DNA of 64,000 nt from Sphingomonas yantingensis (GTDB lineage: Bacteria > Pseudomonadota > Alphaproteobacteria > Sphingomonadales > Sphingomonadaceae). How positions within the stretch are numbered: position 1 is the first letter of the stretch; the number at the start of each line of letters is the position of its first letter. Below the pieces are notes generated by a model. It made no database searches, was not told the DNA's origin, and saw nothing but the letters and a program-made list of their open reading frames with translations. The stretch lies in contig NZ_JACIJJ010000002.1 of assembly GCF_014199325.1 (NCBI RefSeq), forward strand, positions 1 through 64,000, read 5' to 3'. The translations under genes and the position numbers were made by a program. Positions 1 through 8,118 of the stretch are shown piece after piece.

Positions 1-338
1 GAGGTCCCCTTTTTAACCCGCAGGCTCGATGCCGTGCGGTGTGCCTTTAAGTAGGTCGCGTCGATCATCACGGTCTTGGGTTCGGCACTTCCCGCCGCCA
101 GCCCTTCCATCATCCGCGTGAACACGCCCGCCGCGCCCCAGCGCTTCCATCGATTGTACAGCGTCTTGTGGGGTCCGTAGTCGCTGGGTGCACCGCGCCA
201 GCGCAGGCCGTTGCGGTTGACGAAAACGATGCCGCTCAGCACTTGCCGTTCATCCACCCGAGGCTTGCCGTGGCTCTTGGGAAAGAACGGCCGCAGGCGC
301 TCGATCTGCTCGTCCGTTAGCCAAAACAGGTCGCTCAT
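1..338 (-). CDS. IS5-family transposase, N-terminal part (runs off the left edge)
   Basis: Reading leftwards from an ATG at 338, the frame stays open to the window edge and gives about 112 residues. The protein begins MSDLFWLTDEQIERLRPFFP and later carries GLRWRGAPSDYGPHKTLYNR, both typical of the first reading frame of two-frame IS5 elements (IS427/IS1031 group). TVMIDATYLKAHRTA near the left edge is the region holding the first catalytic Asp of the DDE triad. The sequence close to the edge has runs of A and G on this strand, where elements of this group often shift frame into the second ORF; this cannot be tested because the rest lies outside. Confidence in the family is high; intactness is unknown. 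Confidence 0.85.
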   Translation of the reverse strand, partial: MSDLFWLTDEQIERLRPFFPKSHGKPRVDERQVLSGIVFVNRNGLRWRGAPSDYGPHKTLYNRWKRWGAAGVFTRMMEGLAAGSAEPKTVMIDATYLKAHRTASSLRVKKGT

Positions 339-386
339 CCCGGTCTCCTCACGGAGCCTGAATCAGATCGCGCCGCTCACATCAAT

Positions 387-398
387 GGGTCCTGACCC
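387..398. repeat. GGGTCCTGACCC inverted repeat, possible end of the IS5-type element
   Basis: A 12-bp sequence with perfect 5-bp arms (GGGTC/GACCC) lies about 50 bp upstream of the IS5-type transposase start and is followed by two CTAG tetranucleotides (398-401 and 404-407). IS5-family elements often target CTAG or YTAR sites. It may therefore be the outer end of the element, but the opposite end is outside the window. The remaining sequence between 339 and 503 shows no gene that I can support. Confidence 0.35.
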
Positions 399-564
399 TA
401 GAGCTAGGACGGCACTGTCAAACGAACCGCACCAACGAACGGGGAGGGTGGTATGGAGCGCCTGCGCCACGTCCCCGCAAGCCAGCCAGCCCATTTCGCT
501 ACTTGACGTGCTCCCCTGAAACTCCGCCAGTCTGAGCTAGAGTCCTTCATGAAGGAGGACGACG

Positions 565-831
565 ATGAAGCGCAGCAGGTTCACCGAGGAGCAGATTATC
601 GGGATCTTGCGTGAGCAGGAGGCCGGTTCGAAGACGGGGGATGTGTGCCGCAAGCACGGCGTGAGCAGTGCGACATTCTACAAGTGGAAGGCGACGTATG
701 GCGGCATGGACGTGTCGCAGGCGCGCAAGCTGAAAGTGCTTGGGGACGAGAACGCACGGCTGAAGCGGCTGCTGGCCGATGCGATGCTCGACAATGCGGT
801 GCTGAAGGAGGTTGCCTCAAAAAACTGGTGA
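565..831 (+). CDS. IS3-family transposase OrfA
   Basis: This 88-residue protein starts MKRSRFTEEQIIGILREQEA and has the helix-turn-helix segment around GVSSATFYKWKATYGGMD, followed by a leucine-rich stretch that in this family mediates multimerisation. It ends KEVASKNW just after the A6C slippery run, as expected for orfA of IS3 elements. A GAAGGAGG-like ribosome site lies directly upstream. OrfA alone binds the element ends and regulates transposition in known relatives; full transposase needs the frameshifted OrfAB product, which here would be truncated by the damage in orfB. Confidence 0.9.
   Translation: MKRSRFTEEQIIGILREQEAGSKTGDVCRKHGVSSATFYKWKATYGGMDVSQARKLKVLGDENARLKRLLADAMLDNAVLKEVASKNW
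819..825 (+). promoter_or_regulatory. Programmed -1 frameshift site (A AAA AAC)
   Basis: The heptamer A AAA AAC is positioned in the orfA frame exactly as needed for a -1 slip (codons AAA at 820 and AAC at 823), six bases before the orfA stop. After slipping, translation continues as KKLVRPAARRRAVEDVRQAF, the usual junction into IS3 OrfB. Confidence 0.85.
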
Positions 832-1106
832 GGCCTGCCGCTCGTCGAAGGGCTGTCGAGGATGTTCGGCAGGCCTTCGGCATCAGCGAGCGTCGGGCCT
901 GTGCCATCCTTGGCGTGGATCGATCGTCGATTCGCTATGCGCATCGGCGTGGTGATGATGGCGACCTGCGGTCGCGTCTTCGCGAGATCGCGCTTGAACG
1001 TCGCCGGTTCGGCTACCGGCGGCTGGGGATCATGCTGGCCCGCGAGGGCATCGTGATGAACCACAAGAAGCTGCTTCGGCTATATCGCGGGGATCGTGAC
1101 GGAATA

Positions 1107-1131
1107 GGCATCGATCCGGGGGATCGATGCC
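1107..1131. repeat. Perfect 11-bp palindrome inside IS3 orfB
   Basis: GGCATCGATCC (1107-1117) and GGATCGATGCC (1121-1131) are exact reverse complements separated by GGG, so the segment can form a tight hairpin. It lies in the stretch that is foreign to the transposase reading frame. GGGATCG also occurs twice in direct orientation (1089-1095 and 1120-1126). It may be a small palindromic mobile repeat, but I see no second copy in this window. Confidence 0.6.
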
Positions 1132-1760
1132 CCGGCATGACTGCGTGTGCGCCGCCGACGGGGCCGCAAGCGAGCAATGGGAACACGGGCACCGATGACG
1201 TTGCCGCAAGGGTCGAACCAGCGCTGGAGCCTGGACTTTGTAAGCGACACGCTGGTGTGCAGCAGGCGTATCCGCATCCTTGCTGTCGTGGACGACTTCA
1301 CACGCGAGAACCTTGCGCTGGTGGTCGATACGTCGCTATCGGGCGCTCGTGTGGCGCGCGAGCTCGATGCGATCATCGCGGTTCGCGGCAAGCCGCTGAT
1401 GATCGTCAGCGACAACGGGACCGAGCTGACCAGTCTGGCAATCCTGCGCTGGTCGCAGGACCGGCAGATCGAATGGCACTACATCGCGCCGGGCAAGCCG
1501 CAGCAGAACGGCTACGTCGAGAGCTTTAATGGTCGCTTGCGCGACGAATGCCTGAACGAGACGCTGTTCGCGTCTCTCAGCCATGCGCGGTCGGTCCTGC
1601 GGGCATGGCGCGACGACTACAACCACGTGCGGCCGCATAGCGGGATAGGCGGGCTGACGCCCGCCGATGCTGCCAGGCGAGTTGCACAACCCCACCCGCC
1701 AGGGCACCCTGGCAACCCCGGACTCTACTTATAAGTGGAGGAGAAAAGGGGAGCAGGTCA

Positions 1761-2066
1761 ATCACCACCGCCACGCTGTTCGACGCGACCTCGAACGAGG
1801 CGCGCTATGCGATTCTGCGCCGCGGGCGCGCCATCGATACCGGTGCCGCGACGATCGAACGCTTCACCCCCGGTGCCGATGCCGCGCACTGGAGGCTCAC
1901 CACGATCGAGCATCGCATGGACGGCGACGACCGCGCGCAGGTGCGCGAGACGACGGTGCGCGACGGGGATCGGATGGTGACGACCGGGCCGGTCAATCCC
2001 GATGCCGACGGCACCGACCAGTGGCTGCCGCGCAACCGGACGGTGCTGAAGCGGGTGGCGAGCTAG
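1761..2066 (+). pseudogene. 3' stump of an unidentified gene truncated by the IS3 element
   Basis: Immediately after the right end of the IS an open frame runs without a start codon to TAG at 2064-2066, giving 101 residues that begin ITTATLFDATSNEARYAILR and end LPRNRTVLKRVAS. It has the codon use of a normal high-GC gene. I do not recognise the family. The missing 5' part is not on the other side of the IS, so the insertion was accompanied by a deletion or rearrangement. It converges on the aldo/keto reductase gene and their stop codons overlap. Confidence 0.6.
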
Positions 2067-3166
2067 AGTCCGGTGCCCCAGGGCGCGACGCGGTCCACGC
2101 CGAAGATGCCACGGGGCGGCAGGTCGAAGATGAAATAGGGGTTCGGACGGGGCGGCGCCCCCACCGCATCGAGCTTCGCACGCTGTTCGGGCGACAGCAC
2201 GATATCGAGCGACGCGGCGTTCTCGCGCACCTGCTCCGGCCGGCTCGCGCCCATCAGGACCGACGAGACGCCCGGCCGCCCCGCCACCCACGCCAGTGCC
2301 ACCTGCGCCATCGGCCGGCCGATCTCACTCGCGACCTCGCGCAAGGCGTCGACGATGCAGAAGTTCGCTTCGGTGAACAGCATGCCGCCATAGGGATTTT
2401 CGCCGTTGAGGCGCCCGTCGCTGCCGCCCCCATGCTCGCCAGCCTTGTTCGGCACGCTGCCCGCCGGCCCTGCCGCCGCCAGCTTCTCGCGCCCGTATTT
2501 GCCCGTCAGCATCCCGAAGCCGAGCGGGCTCCACGCCACCAGCCCGAGCCCGAGCGCACGGCCGGCGGGCACCACGTCCAGCTCGACGCCGCGGTCGATC
2601 AGCGAATAGCTGTATTGCAGCCCGATCGGCTCGGGCAGGCCGTGCGCACGCGCCATCGTCGCGATCTGCGCGGCGTACCAGGCGGGGGCGTTGGAAAAGC
2701 CGTAATACAGGATGTCGCCGCGCCGCACCGCGTCGGTCAGTGCGCGCAGCACCTCCTCGGGCGGGGTCGTGCGGTCCCAGACATGCGTCCAGTAAAGATC
2801 GATATGCCCGGTGCCGAGCCGCCGCAGCGACCCTTCCAGCCCGCCCTGGATGTTGCGCGCCGAATTGCCGCCCGCCAGCGGATCGCCCTCGCCGCGCGCG
2901 AAGCCGGACTTGGTGGCGATCACCATCCGGTCGCGGTCGCCGCGTTCGCGGAGGAAGCGGCCGATCATCGCCTCGCTCTCACCCCCCGAATAGACGTCGG
3001 CGGTATCGATGAAATTGCCGCCGGTATCGGCATAGGCGTCGAAGATCGCCCGCGACCCCGCCTCGTCCGCGCCCCAGCGTCCCGCGCCGAAGGTCATCGT
3101 GCCCAGCGCCAGCGGGCTGACGATCAGGCCCGAGCGGCCCAGCGTGCGATAATCGGTCATGTCCAT
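2063..3166 (-). CDS. Aldo/keto reductase
   Basis: This 367-residue protein is an NADPH-dependent aldo/keto reductase of the YajO/Tas-like type that reduces aldehydes or ketones in the cytosol. The (beta/alpha)8 family tetrad is visible: Asp54 and Tyr59 in FIDTADVYSGG, Lys86 in IATKSGF and His128 in YWTHVWD. The NADP-binding C-terminal region (SSVLMGASRPEQVRENAASL) is intact. Start at 3166 is supported by a GAGGAG ribosome site about nine bases upstream; a second in-frame ATG lies two codons later. It is divergent from a LysR regulator with a palindromic operator between them, which suggests that the regulator controls it. The natural substrate cannot be told from sequence. Confidence 0.88.
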   Translation of the reverse strand: MDMTDYRTLGRSGLIVSPLALGTMTFGAGRWGADEAGSRAIFDAYADTGGNFIDTADVYSGGESEAMIGRFLRERGDRDRMVIATKSGFARGEGDPLAGGNSARNIQGGLEGSLRRLGTGHIDLYWTHVWDRTTPPEEVLRALTDAVRRGDILYYGFSNAPAWYAAQIATMARAHGLPEPIGLQYSYSLIDRGVELDVVPAGRALGLGLVAWSPLGFGMLTGKYGREKLAAAGPAGSVPNKAGEHGGGSDGRLNGENPYGGMLFTEANFCIVDALREVASEIGRPMAQVALAWVAGRPGVSSVLMGASRPEQVRENAASLDIVLSPEQRAKLDAVGAPPRPNPYFIFDLPPRGIFGVDRVAPWGTGL

Positions 3167-3223
3167 GGCTCGTCACTCCTCTTCAGCCATGAGGTAAGGC
3201 ACGGGCGACCGCCGGATTAGTCG

Positions 3224-3236
3224 TTGCGGGCCGCAA
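3224..3236. promoter_or_regulatory. LysR-type operator candidate (T-N11-A palindrome)
   Basis: TTGCGG-G-CCGCAA is a perfect 13-bp palindrome with the T-N11-A form expected of LysR boxes. It sits between the divergent aldo/keto reductase (start 3166) and LysR gene (start 3260), close to the regulator's own start, where autoregulation sites usually lie. Confidence 0.55.
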
Positions 3237-3259
3237 GGGCCTGTGAGCATGGTGCATCA

Positions 3260-4144
3260 ATGCGGCGCGGCGACCTCGATGACCTTGCGGCTTTCGCCAG
3301 CGTCGCCCGGCACCGCAGCTTCACGCGGGCGGCGGCAGAGCTCGGCCTCTCCCCCTCCGCGCTCAGCCACGCGATGAAGGCGCTGGAGGCGCGGCTGGAC
3401 GTCCGCCTGCTCGCGCGCACGACGCGCTCGGTCGCGCCGACCGCGGCGGGGGCGCAGCTCCTGCGGTCGCTCGATCCGGCATTGGTGCAGGTGACGGCGG
3501 GGCTCGCGTCGCTGGCCGATCTGCGGGGCGCGCCGTCGGGCGCGGTGCGGCTGGCGACGTTCGGCTATGCGGCGCGCACCATCCTCGCGCCCCGGCTGCC
3601 GCAATTCCTGCTCGACCATCCCGACGTGTCGGTCGAAGTGATCGTCGAGGACCGGCTGATCGACCTGGTGGCGGGCGGGTTCGATGCCGGCATCCGGCTG
3701 GGCGAGAGCGTCGAGCGCGACATGGTGGCCGTGCCGGTGGGGCCGGACCTTCGCACCGTCGTGGTCGGCACGCACGGCTATTTTGAGCGCCACCCGATAC
3801 CGGACACGCCCGCCGCGCTCGATACCCATGTCTGTGTCAACTACCGCCTGCTCGGCGGCGGCGGGCTGCTGCCATGGGAGTTCGAGGATGCGGGACGCGA
3901 CATCCGGGTGAAGGTGCCGGGGCAGCTGATCGTCAATGACGAGGGGCTGGCCGCAGCAGCGGTGCGGGCGGGGGCCGGGCTCGGCTACATGATGGAGCAC
4001 GACGTCGCCGACGAGATCGCCGACGGCCGGCTGATCCAGGTGCTGGCCGACTGGTGCCCGGTCTATCCCGGTTGCCGACTCTACTACCCCGACCGCCGCG
4101 TCACGCCCGCGCTGCGCGCACTGATCGATACGCTTCGTTGGTAG
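3260..4144 (+). CDS. LysR-family transcriptional regulator
   Basis: This 294-residue regulator starts MRRGDLDDLAAFASVARHRS and has the N-terminal winged helix-turn-helix (SFTRAAAELGLSPSALSHAM, residues about 20-40) followed by the periplasmic-binding-like effector domain (from about residue 90). The longer upstream frame starts at a TTG that lies in the palindromic operator, so the ATG at 3260 is preferred. Within the family it resembles the many sphingomonad regulators that stand divergently from oxidoreductases. It probably controls the adjacent aldo/keto reductase and itself. The effector is unknown. Confidence 0.88.
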   Translation: MRRGDLDDLAAFASVARHRSFTRAAAELGLSPSALSHAMKALEARLDVRLLARTTRSVAPTAAGAQLLRSLDPALVQVTAGLASLADLRGAPSGAVRLATFGYAARTILAPRLPQFLLDHPDVSVEVIVEDRLIDLVAGGFDAGIRLGESVERDMVAVPVGPDLRTVVVGTHGYFERHPIPDTPAALDTHVCVNYRLLGGGGLLPWEFEDAGRDIRVKVPGQLIVNDEGLAAAAVRAGAGLGYMMEHDVADEIADGRLIQVLADWCPVYPGCRLYYPDRRVTPALRALIDTLRW

Positions 4145-4255
4145 CCTTGGTCGCATCGGTCCGCGAGTGGCGCATCGCGATCGATGATAGCGCGGACCTT
4201 TCGCGGCCATGCTAGGTTTCCCATTGCCGTATCGGCATCATTCGGGAGAAACAGA

Positions 4256-5743
4256 GTGCCGACGACCGCTGCCGACGATGCTGAGACCGGCATACTGGGC
4301 CTCGACGATATCCTGGGCGGCGGGTTCGAGCGGGCGAGGACCTTTCTGCTCGAGGGGAGCCCCGGCACCGGCAAGACGACGATCGCGCTCCAGTTCCTGC
4401 TTGCCGGCGCGCGTGCGGGCGAGCGCTGCCTCTATATCACCCTGTCCGAGACCGAGGACGAATTGCGCGCGACGGCGACCTCGCACGACTGGGACCTGAC
4501 GGGTGTCGAGCTCTACGAGCTGGTGCCGCCCGAAAACCTGCTCGACGAGGATCAGCAGCAGAGCCTGCTCTATTCCTCCGACCTCGAACTCGGCGAGACG
4601 ACGAAGCGCATTTTCGAGGCGTTCGAGCGTGTGAAGCCCGACCGCGTCGTCGTCGACAGCCTGTCCGAAATCCGGCTGCTCGCGCAAAGCTCGCTGCGCT
4701 ATCGGCGCCAGATCCTCGCGCTGAAGCATTATTTCGCGAAGAGTCGGGCGACCGTCCTGATGCTCGACGACCTCACCACCGACATCAACGACAAGACGGT
4801 TCATTCGGTCGCGCACGGCGTCGTCCGGCTGGAGGAGATCGCGCCCGAATATGGTGCCGAGCGGCGGCGGCTTCGCGTCATCAAATATCGCGGGCGTGCG
4901 TTTCGCGGCGGCTATCACGATGCGACGATCAAGCCGGGCGGCGTCCATGTGTACCCCCGTCTGGTTTCGGCTGAGCACAAGACGCGTTTCGCGCGCGATC
5001 TGGTGACGACCGACGTTGCCGAGCTCAACGATCTGCTCGGCGGCGGGATCGAGCGCGGGTCGAGCGTGCTGGTGCTGGGACCGGCGGGAACCGGCAAGAG
5101 CTCGATCGTGCTAACCTTCGTCCAGACCGAGATCGCCCGCGGCGAAAGCGCGGCGATGTTCGTGTTCGACGAAGAGATCGGCCTGCTGATCCAGCGGGCA
5201 CAGGGTCTCGGCATCGACCTTCAGGCGATGATCGACGCCGGCAAGCTCCTCCTCCAGCAGGTCGATGCCGCCGAACTGTCGCCGGGCGAATTCTCCGCGC
5301 GGGTGCGCAACTGTGTCGAGGAATATGGCGCGAAGACCGTCGTCGTCGACAGCCTCAACGGCTATCAGGCGGCGATGCCGGGTGAGCAGGCGCTGATCCT
5401 GCACCTGCACGAGATGCTGCAATATCTGAACCGGCAGGGGGCGACGACGTTTCTGACCGTGGCGCAGCACGGCCTGGTCGGCGACATGAAGACGCCCGTC
5501 GACGTCACCTATCTGGCCGACACCGTCATCCTGCTGCGCTATTTCGAGGCGCTGGGCTGCGTCCGCCGCGCGATCTCGATCGTCAAGAAGCGGACCGGGC
5601 CGCACGAGAATACCATCCGCGAATACCGGATCGGCGACCGGGGCATCACGCTCGGCGAACCGTTGACGAAATTTCAGGGCGTCCTGCGCGGGGTACCGAT
5701 GCTGCATGGCGATGCGGAACTGCTGGACGGCGACGGGATGTGA
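4256..5743 (+). CDS. KaiC-like double-domain ATPase
   Basis: The product is a 495-residue RecA/DnaB-superfamily protein with two KaiC domains: Walker A GSPGTGKT at residues 34-41 and GPAGTGKS at 275-282, each followed by a Walker B-type VVVDSL. KaiC proteins hydrolyse ATP and, in clock systems, phosphorylate themselves in the second domain. The GTG at 4256 has GGGAGAA directly upstream and is preferred over an ATG 24 codons earlier. In the segment matching the cyanobacterial Ser431/Thr432 phosphosites this protein has Thr418-Tyr419 (VTYLADT). There is no kaiA or kaiB nearby. The stop overlaps the start of a hybrid histidine kinase, so the two are co-translated and probably work together in signalling. 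Confidence 0.88.
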   Translation: MPTTAADDAETGILGLDDILGGGFERARTFLLEGSPGTGKTTIALQFLLAGARAGERCLYITLSETEDELRATATSHDWDLTGVELYELVPPENLLDEDQQQSLLYSSDLELGETTKRIFEAFERVKPDRVVVDSLSEIRLLAQSSLRYRRQILALKHYFAKSRATVLMLDDLTTDINDKTVHSVAHGVVRLEEIAPEYGAERRRLRVIKYRGRAFRGGYHDATIKPGGVHVYPRLVSAEHKTRFARDLVTTDVAELNDLLGGGIERGSSVLVLGPAGTGKSSIVLTFVQTEIARGESAAMFVFDEEIGLLIQRAQGLGIDLQAMIDAGKLLLQQVDAAELSPGEFSARVRNCVEEYGAKTVVVDSLNGYQAAMPGEQALILHLHEMLQYLNRQGATTFLTVAQHGLVGDMKTPVDVTYLADTVILLRYFEALGCVRRAISIVKKRTGPHENTIREYRIGDRGITLGEPLTKFQGVLRGVPMLHGDAELLDGDGM

Positions 5744-8100
5744 AGCGGACGACGGTTTCCGAACGCGCGCTCGTTCTCGCGCCGCGCGGTCGCGACGCCG
5801 CGATCGCGGCGGCGATGCTGGGCGAGGCGCGCCTGGAATCCGCGGTCTGCGCGTCGCTCGGCGATCTGGTTGCCGAGCTCGACCGCGGCGCGGCGCTGGT
5901 CGTCATCACCGAAGAGGCGATCGCGACCGCCGACCTGTCGCCGCTCACCGGATGGCTGGCCGGGCAGGAGCAATGGTCGGACCTGCCCTTCATCCTCCTG
6001 ACCAGCCGGGGCGGCGGGCTGGAGCGCAATCCGGCGGCGGCGCGCTATCTCGACCTCCTCGGCAACATCACCTTTCTCGAGCGCCCGTTCCATCCCACCA
6101 CGCTCATCAGCATCGTCCGGTCCGCGGTGCGCGCCCGCCGCCGCCAGTACGAGGCACGCGCGCGGCTGATCGCGCTGCAGGAAAGCGAGGCTCGCTACCG
6201 CACGCTGTTCGAGAATATAGAGGTCGGCTTCTGCATCATCGAGATGCTGTTCGACGAGGCCGGGCATGCCGTCGACTATCGCTTCATCGAGGCCAATCCC
6301 GCCTTTGCGGCACAGGCGGGCTTCGACCCTGCCGGCCGGCGGATGCGAGAGATCGTGCCCGATCACGAATCCTCTTGGTTCGAGTTCTACGGCCGCGTCG
6401 CCGCCACGGGCGAGCCGGGCCGGGTCGAGCAAGGGTCGGCGACGCTCGGCCGCTGGTGGGACGTCCATGCGTTCCGGGTGGGCAGGGCGACCGAACGCCG
6501 CGTGGCGGTGCTGTTCAACGATATCACCGCGCGGCGCGATGCCGAGATCCGACTCCAGACGCTGAACGAAACGCTGGAGGCGCAGGTGGCGGCCAGGTCG
6601 GCGGAGCGGGATCGGTTGTGGAACCTGTCGCAGGACATGCTCGCCCGTGCCGATTTCAGCGGGATGATGTCGGCGGTCAGCCCGGCGTGGACCCGCGTGC
6701 TCGGCTGGTCGGCGGAGGAACTGCTGTCGCGCGGCTATGCCAGCTTCATGCATCCCGAAGACGAAGGGGCCACGCTTGCCGCGATCGTCGCGATGGCGCA
6801 GTCCGGCGAGCCAACGCGGTTCGAGAACCGGATCGCGACGAAGGACGGCGGGTGGAAGCCGATCGAATGGACCGTCGCGCCGGAGCCCGACGGCGAGAAC
6901 TTCATCGCGGTCGGCCGTGACCTAACGCACGCAAAGGCGCGCGAGGCCGAGCTGGAAGCGGCGCAGGTGGCGCTGCGTCAGAGCCAGAAGATGGAGGCGA
7001 TGGGCAGCCTGACCGGCGGTGTCGCGCACGATTTCAACAACCTGCTGACCCCGATCATCGGTTCGCTCGACATGCTGCACCGGAAGGGGCTGGGATCGGA
7101 GCGCGAGAAGCGACTGATCGACGGTGCGCTGCAATCGGCAGAGCGCGCAAGGATGCTGGTCCAGCGCCTGCTCGCCTTCGCGCGCCGACAGCCGCTTCAG
7201 GCGATGGCGGTCGACGTGTCGCAGCTGGTCGCCGGCATGCTCGACCTGATCGGCTCGACCCTCGGCCCCGCGATCGACCTGGCGGTGGATGCGCCCGCGG
7301 GCCTGCCGCTGGCGCGCGCGGATGCGAACCAGCTCGAGATGGCGCTCCTTAATCTTGCGGTGAATGCGCGGGATGCGATGCCGGGCGGCGGCGAACTGCA
7401 CGTCGAGGTTCGCCGCGAGTCGGTGCGCGACCGGCGTCCGGGGCTTCCGCGGGGGCATTATGTCCGCCTGAGCGTTCGCGACACCGGCACGGGAATGGAC
7501 GAGCCGACGCTCGCCCGTGCGATCGAACCGTTCTTTTCGACCAAGGGGATCGGCAAGGGCACCGGCCTCGGCCTGTCGATGGTGCATGGCCTTGCCGCGC
7601 AGCTCGGCGGCGCGCTGACGATCGAGAGCGATGTGGGGCGCGGCACGGCGGTGTCGCTGTGGCTGCCCGTCAGCCACGATCCGCTGCCGGTCGAGCACCG
7701 CCCGCGCGCCGGAGAGGTCGGCGACGAACCGCACGGCACCGCGCTGCTCGTCGACGACGAGGATCTGGTGCGGATGAGCACGGCGCACATGCTGTCCGAC
7801 ATGGGCTTCGACGTGGTCGAGGCGGCGTCGGGGGAAAGCGCGCTGTCGATGCTCGCCGCCGGCCTCGATCCGCAGCTTTTGGTGACCGATCACCTGATGC
7901 CCGGCATCACCGGCGCGCAACTGGTCGAGGCGGTGCGGGCGGACCGGCCGTCGCTCAAGGCGCTGATCGTCTCGGGCTATGCCGAGGCGGAGGGGATCGA
8001 CCCGGCGATTCCCCGCCTGACCAAGCCGTTCCGCCGCGACGAACTCGCCGCGACGCTGGCCGCGCTGACGACGGGGGCGGAAGCGGGGGGGGCCCACTAG
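5740..8100 (+). CDS. Hybrid PAS sensor histidine kinase with C-terminal receiver
   Basis: The order in this 786-residue protein is: receiver-like N-terminal domain (about 1-130), PAS (about 145-270), short coiled coil, PAS (about 285-395), HisKA with His430 in GVAHDFNNLL, HATPase (GTGLGLSMVHG) and a receiver domain with phospho-acceptor Asp717 (LLVTDHLMPG) and Lys in RLTKPF. The N-terminal receiver lacks an obvious acceptor Asp (VVITEEA at that strand), so it may only bind partners. No transmembrane segment is seen, so sensing is cytosolic. It starts with GTG inside the stop of the KaiC-like gene (4-bp overlap), which implies coupled expression. The final phospho-acceptor partner is not in the window. 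Confidence 0.9.
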   Translation: MKRTTVSERALVLAPRGRDAAIAAAMLGEARLESAVCASLGDLVAELDRGAALVVITEEAIATADLSPLTGWLAGQEQWSDLPFILLTSRGGGLERNPAAARYLDLLGNITFLERPFHPTTLISIVRSAVRARRRQYEARARLIALQESEARYRTLFENIEVGFCIIEMLFDEAGHAVDYRFIEANPAFAAQAGFDPAGRRMREIVPDHESSWFEFYGRVAATGEPGRVEQGSATLGRWWDVHAFRVGRATERRVAVLFNDITARRDAEIRLQTLNETLEAQVAARSAERDRLWNLSQDMLARADFSGMMSAVSPAWTRVLGWSAEELLSRGYASFMHPEDEGATLAAIVAMAQSGEPTRFENRIATKDGGWKPIEWTVAPEPDGENFIAVGRDLTHAKAREAELEAAQVALRQSQKMEAMGSLTGGVAHDFNNLLTPIIGSLDMLHRKGLGSEREKRLIDGALQSAERARMLVQRLLAFARRQPLQAMAVDVSQLVAGMLDLIGSTLGPAIDLAVDAPAGLPLARADANQLEMALLNLAVNARDAMPGGGELHVEVRRESVRDRRPGLPRGHYVRLSVRDTGTGMDEPTLARAIEPFFSTKGIGKGTGLGLSMVHGLAAQLGGALTIESDVGRGTAVSLWLPVSHDPLPVEHRPRAGEVGDEPHGTALLVDDEDLVRMSTAHMLSDMGFDVVEAASGESALSMLAAGLDPQLLVTDHLMPGITGAQLVEAVRADRPSLKALIVSGYAEAEGIDPAIPRLTKPFRRDELAATLAALTTGAEAGGAH

Positions 8101-8118
8101 CGGGAGCGCGGCCTCCGC

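Larger units (their letters stand above)
819..1734 (+). pseudogene. IS3-family transposase OrfB (integrase core), frameshifted by an internal insertion
   Basis: The first part reads in the -1 frame from the slippery site to KKLLRLYR near 1088. The integrase core then resumes in a different frame from about 1141 ([18 protein letters not shown]) and runs to the stop at 1734. DDE residues are recognisable: WSLDFVSD (first D), SDNGTE (second D) and the E of [16 protein letters not shown]. Between the two parts are 52 bases where relatives typically have about nine, so roughly 43 bases were gained and the frame is lost. The gained stretch contains the 11-bp palindrome at 1107-1131. The gene is therefore a pseudogene, although each half is well preserved, which suggests recent damage. 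Confidence 0.8.
504..1760 (+). mobile_element. IS3-family insertion sequence, about 1.26 kb, defective
   Basis: The ends form imperfect terminal inverted repeats: TGACGTGCTCCCCT starts at 504, and the complement of the right end at 1760 reads TGACCTGCTCCCCT, so 13 of 14 positions agree. Inside are an orfA, a canonical A AAA AAC slippery site and an orfB encoding an rve-type DDE integrase, the standard IS3 layout. The 3-4 bases flanking the two ends do not match, so I see no target-site duplication. OrfB is interrupted by an extra palindromic segment near 1089-1140, so the element should not be able to move by itself. Confidence 0.85.

Noticed and set aside
4256..8100. A complete circadian clock (kai) locus
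   Set aside because: Only a KaiC-like gene is present. No kaiA- or kaiB-like gene is seen, and the phosphosite residues differ, so a clock claim is not supported.
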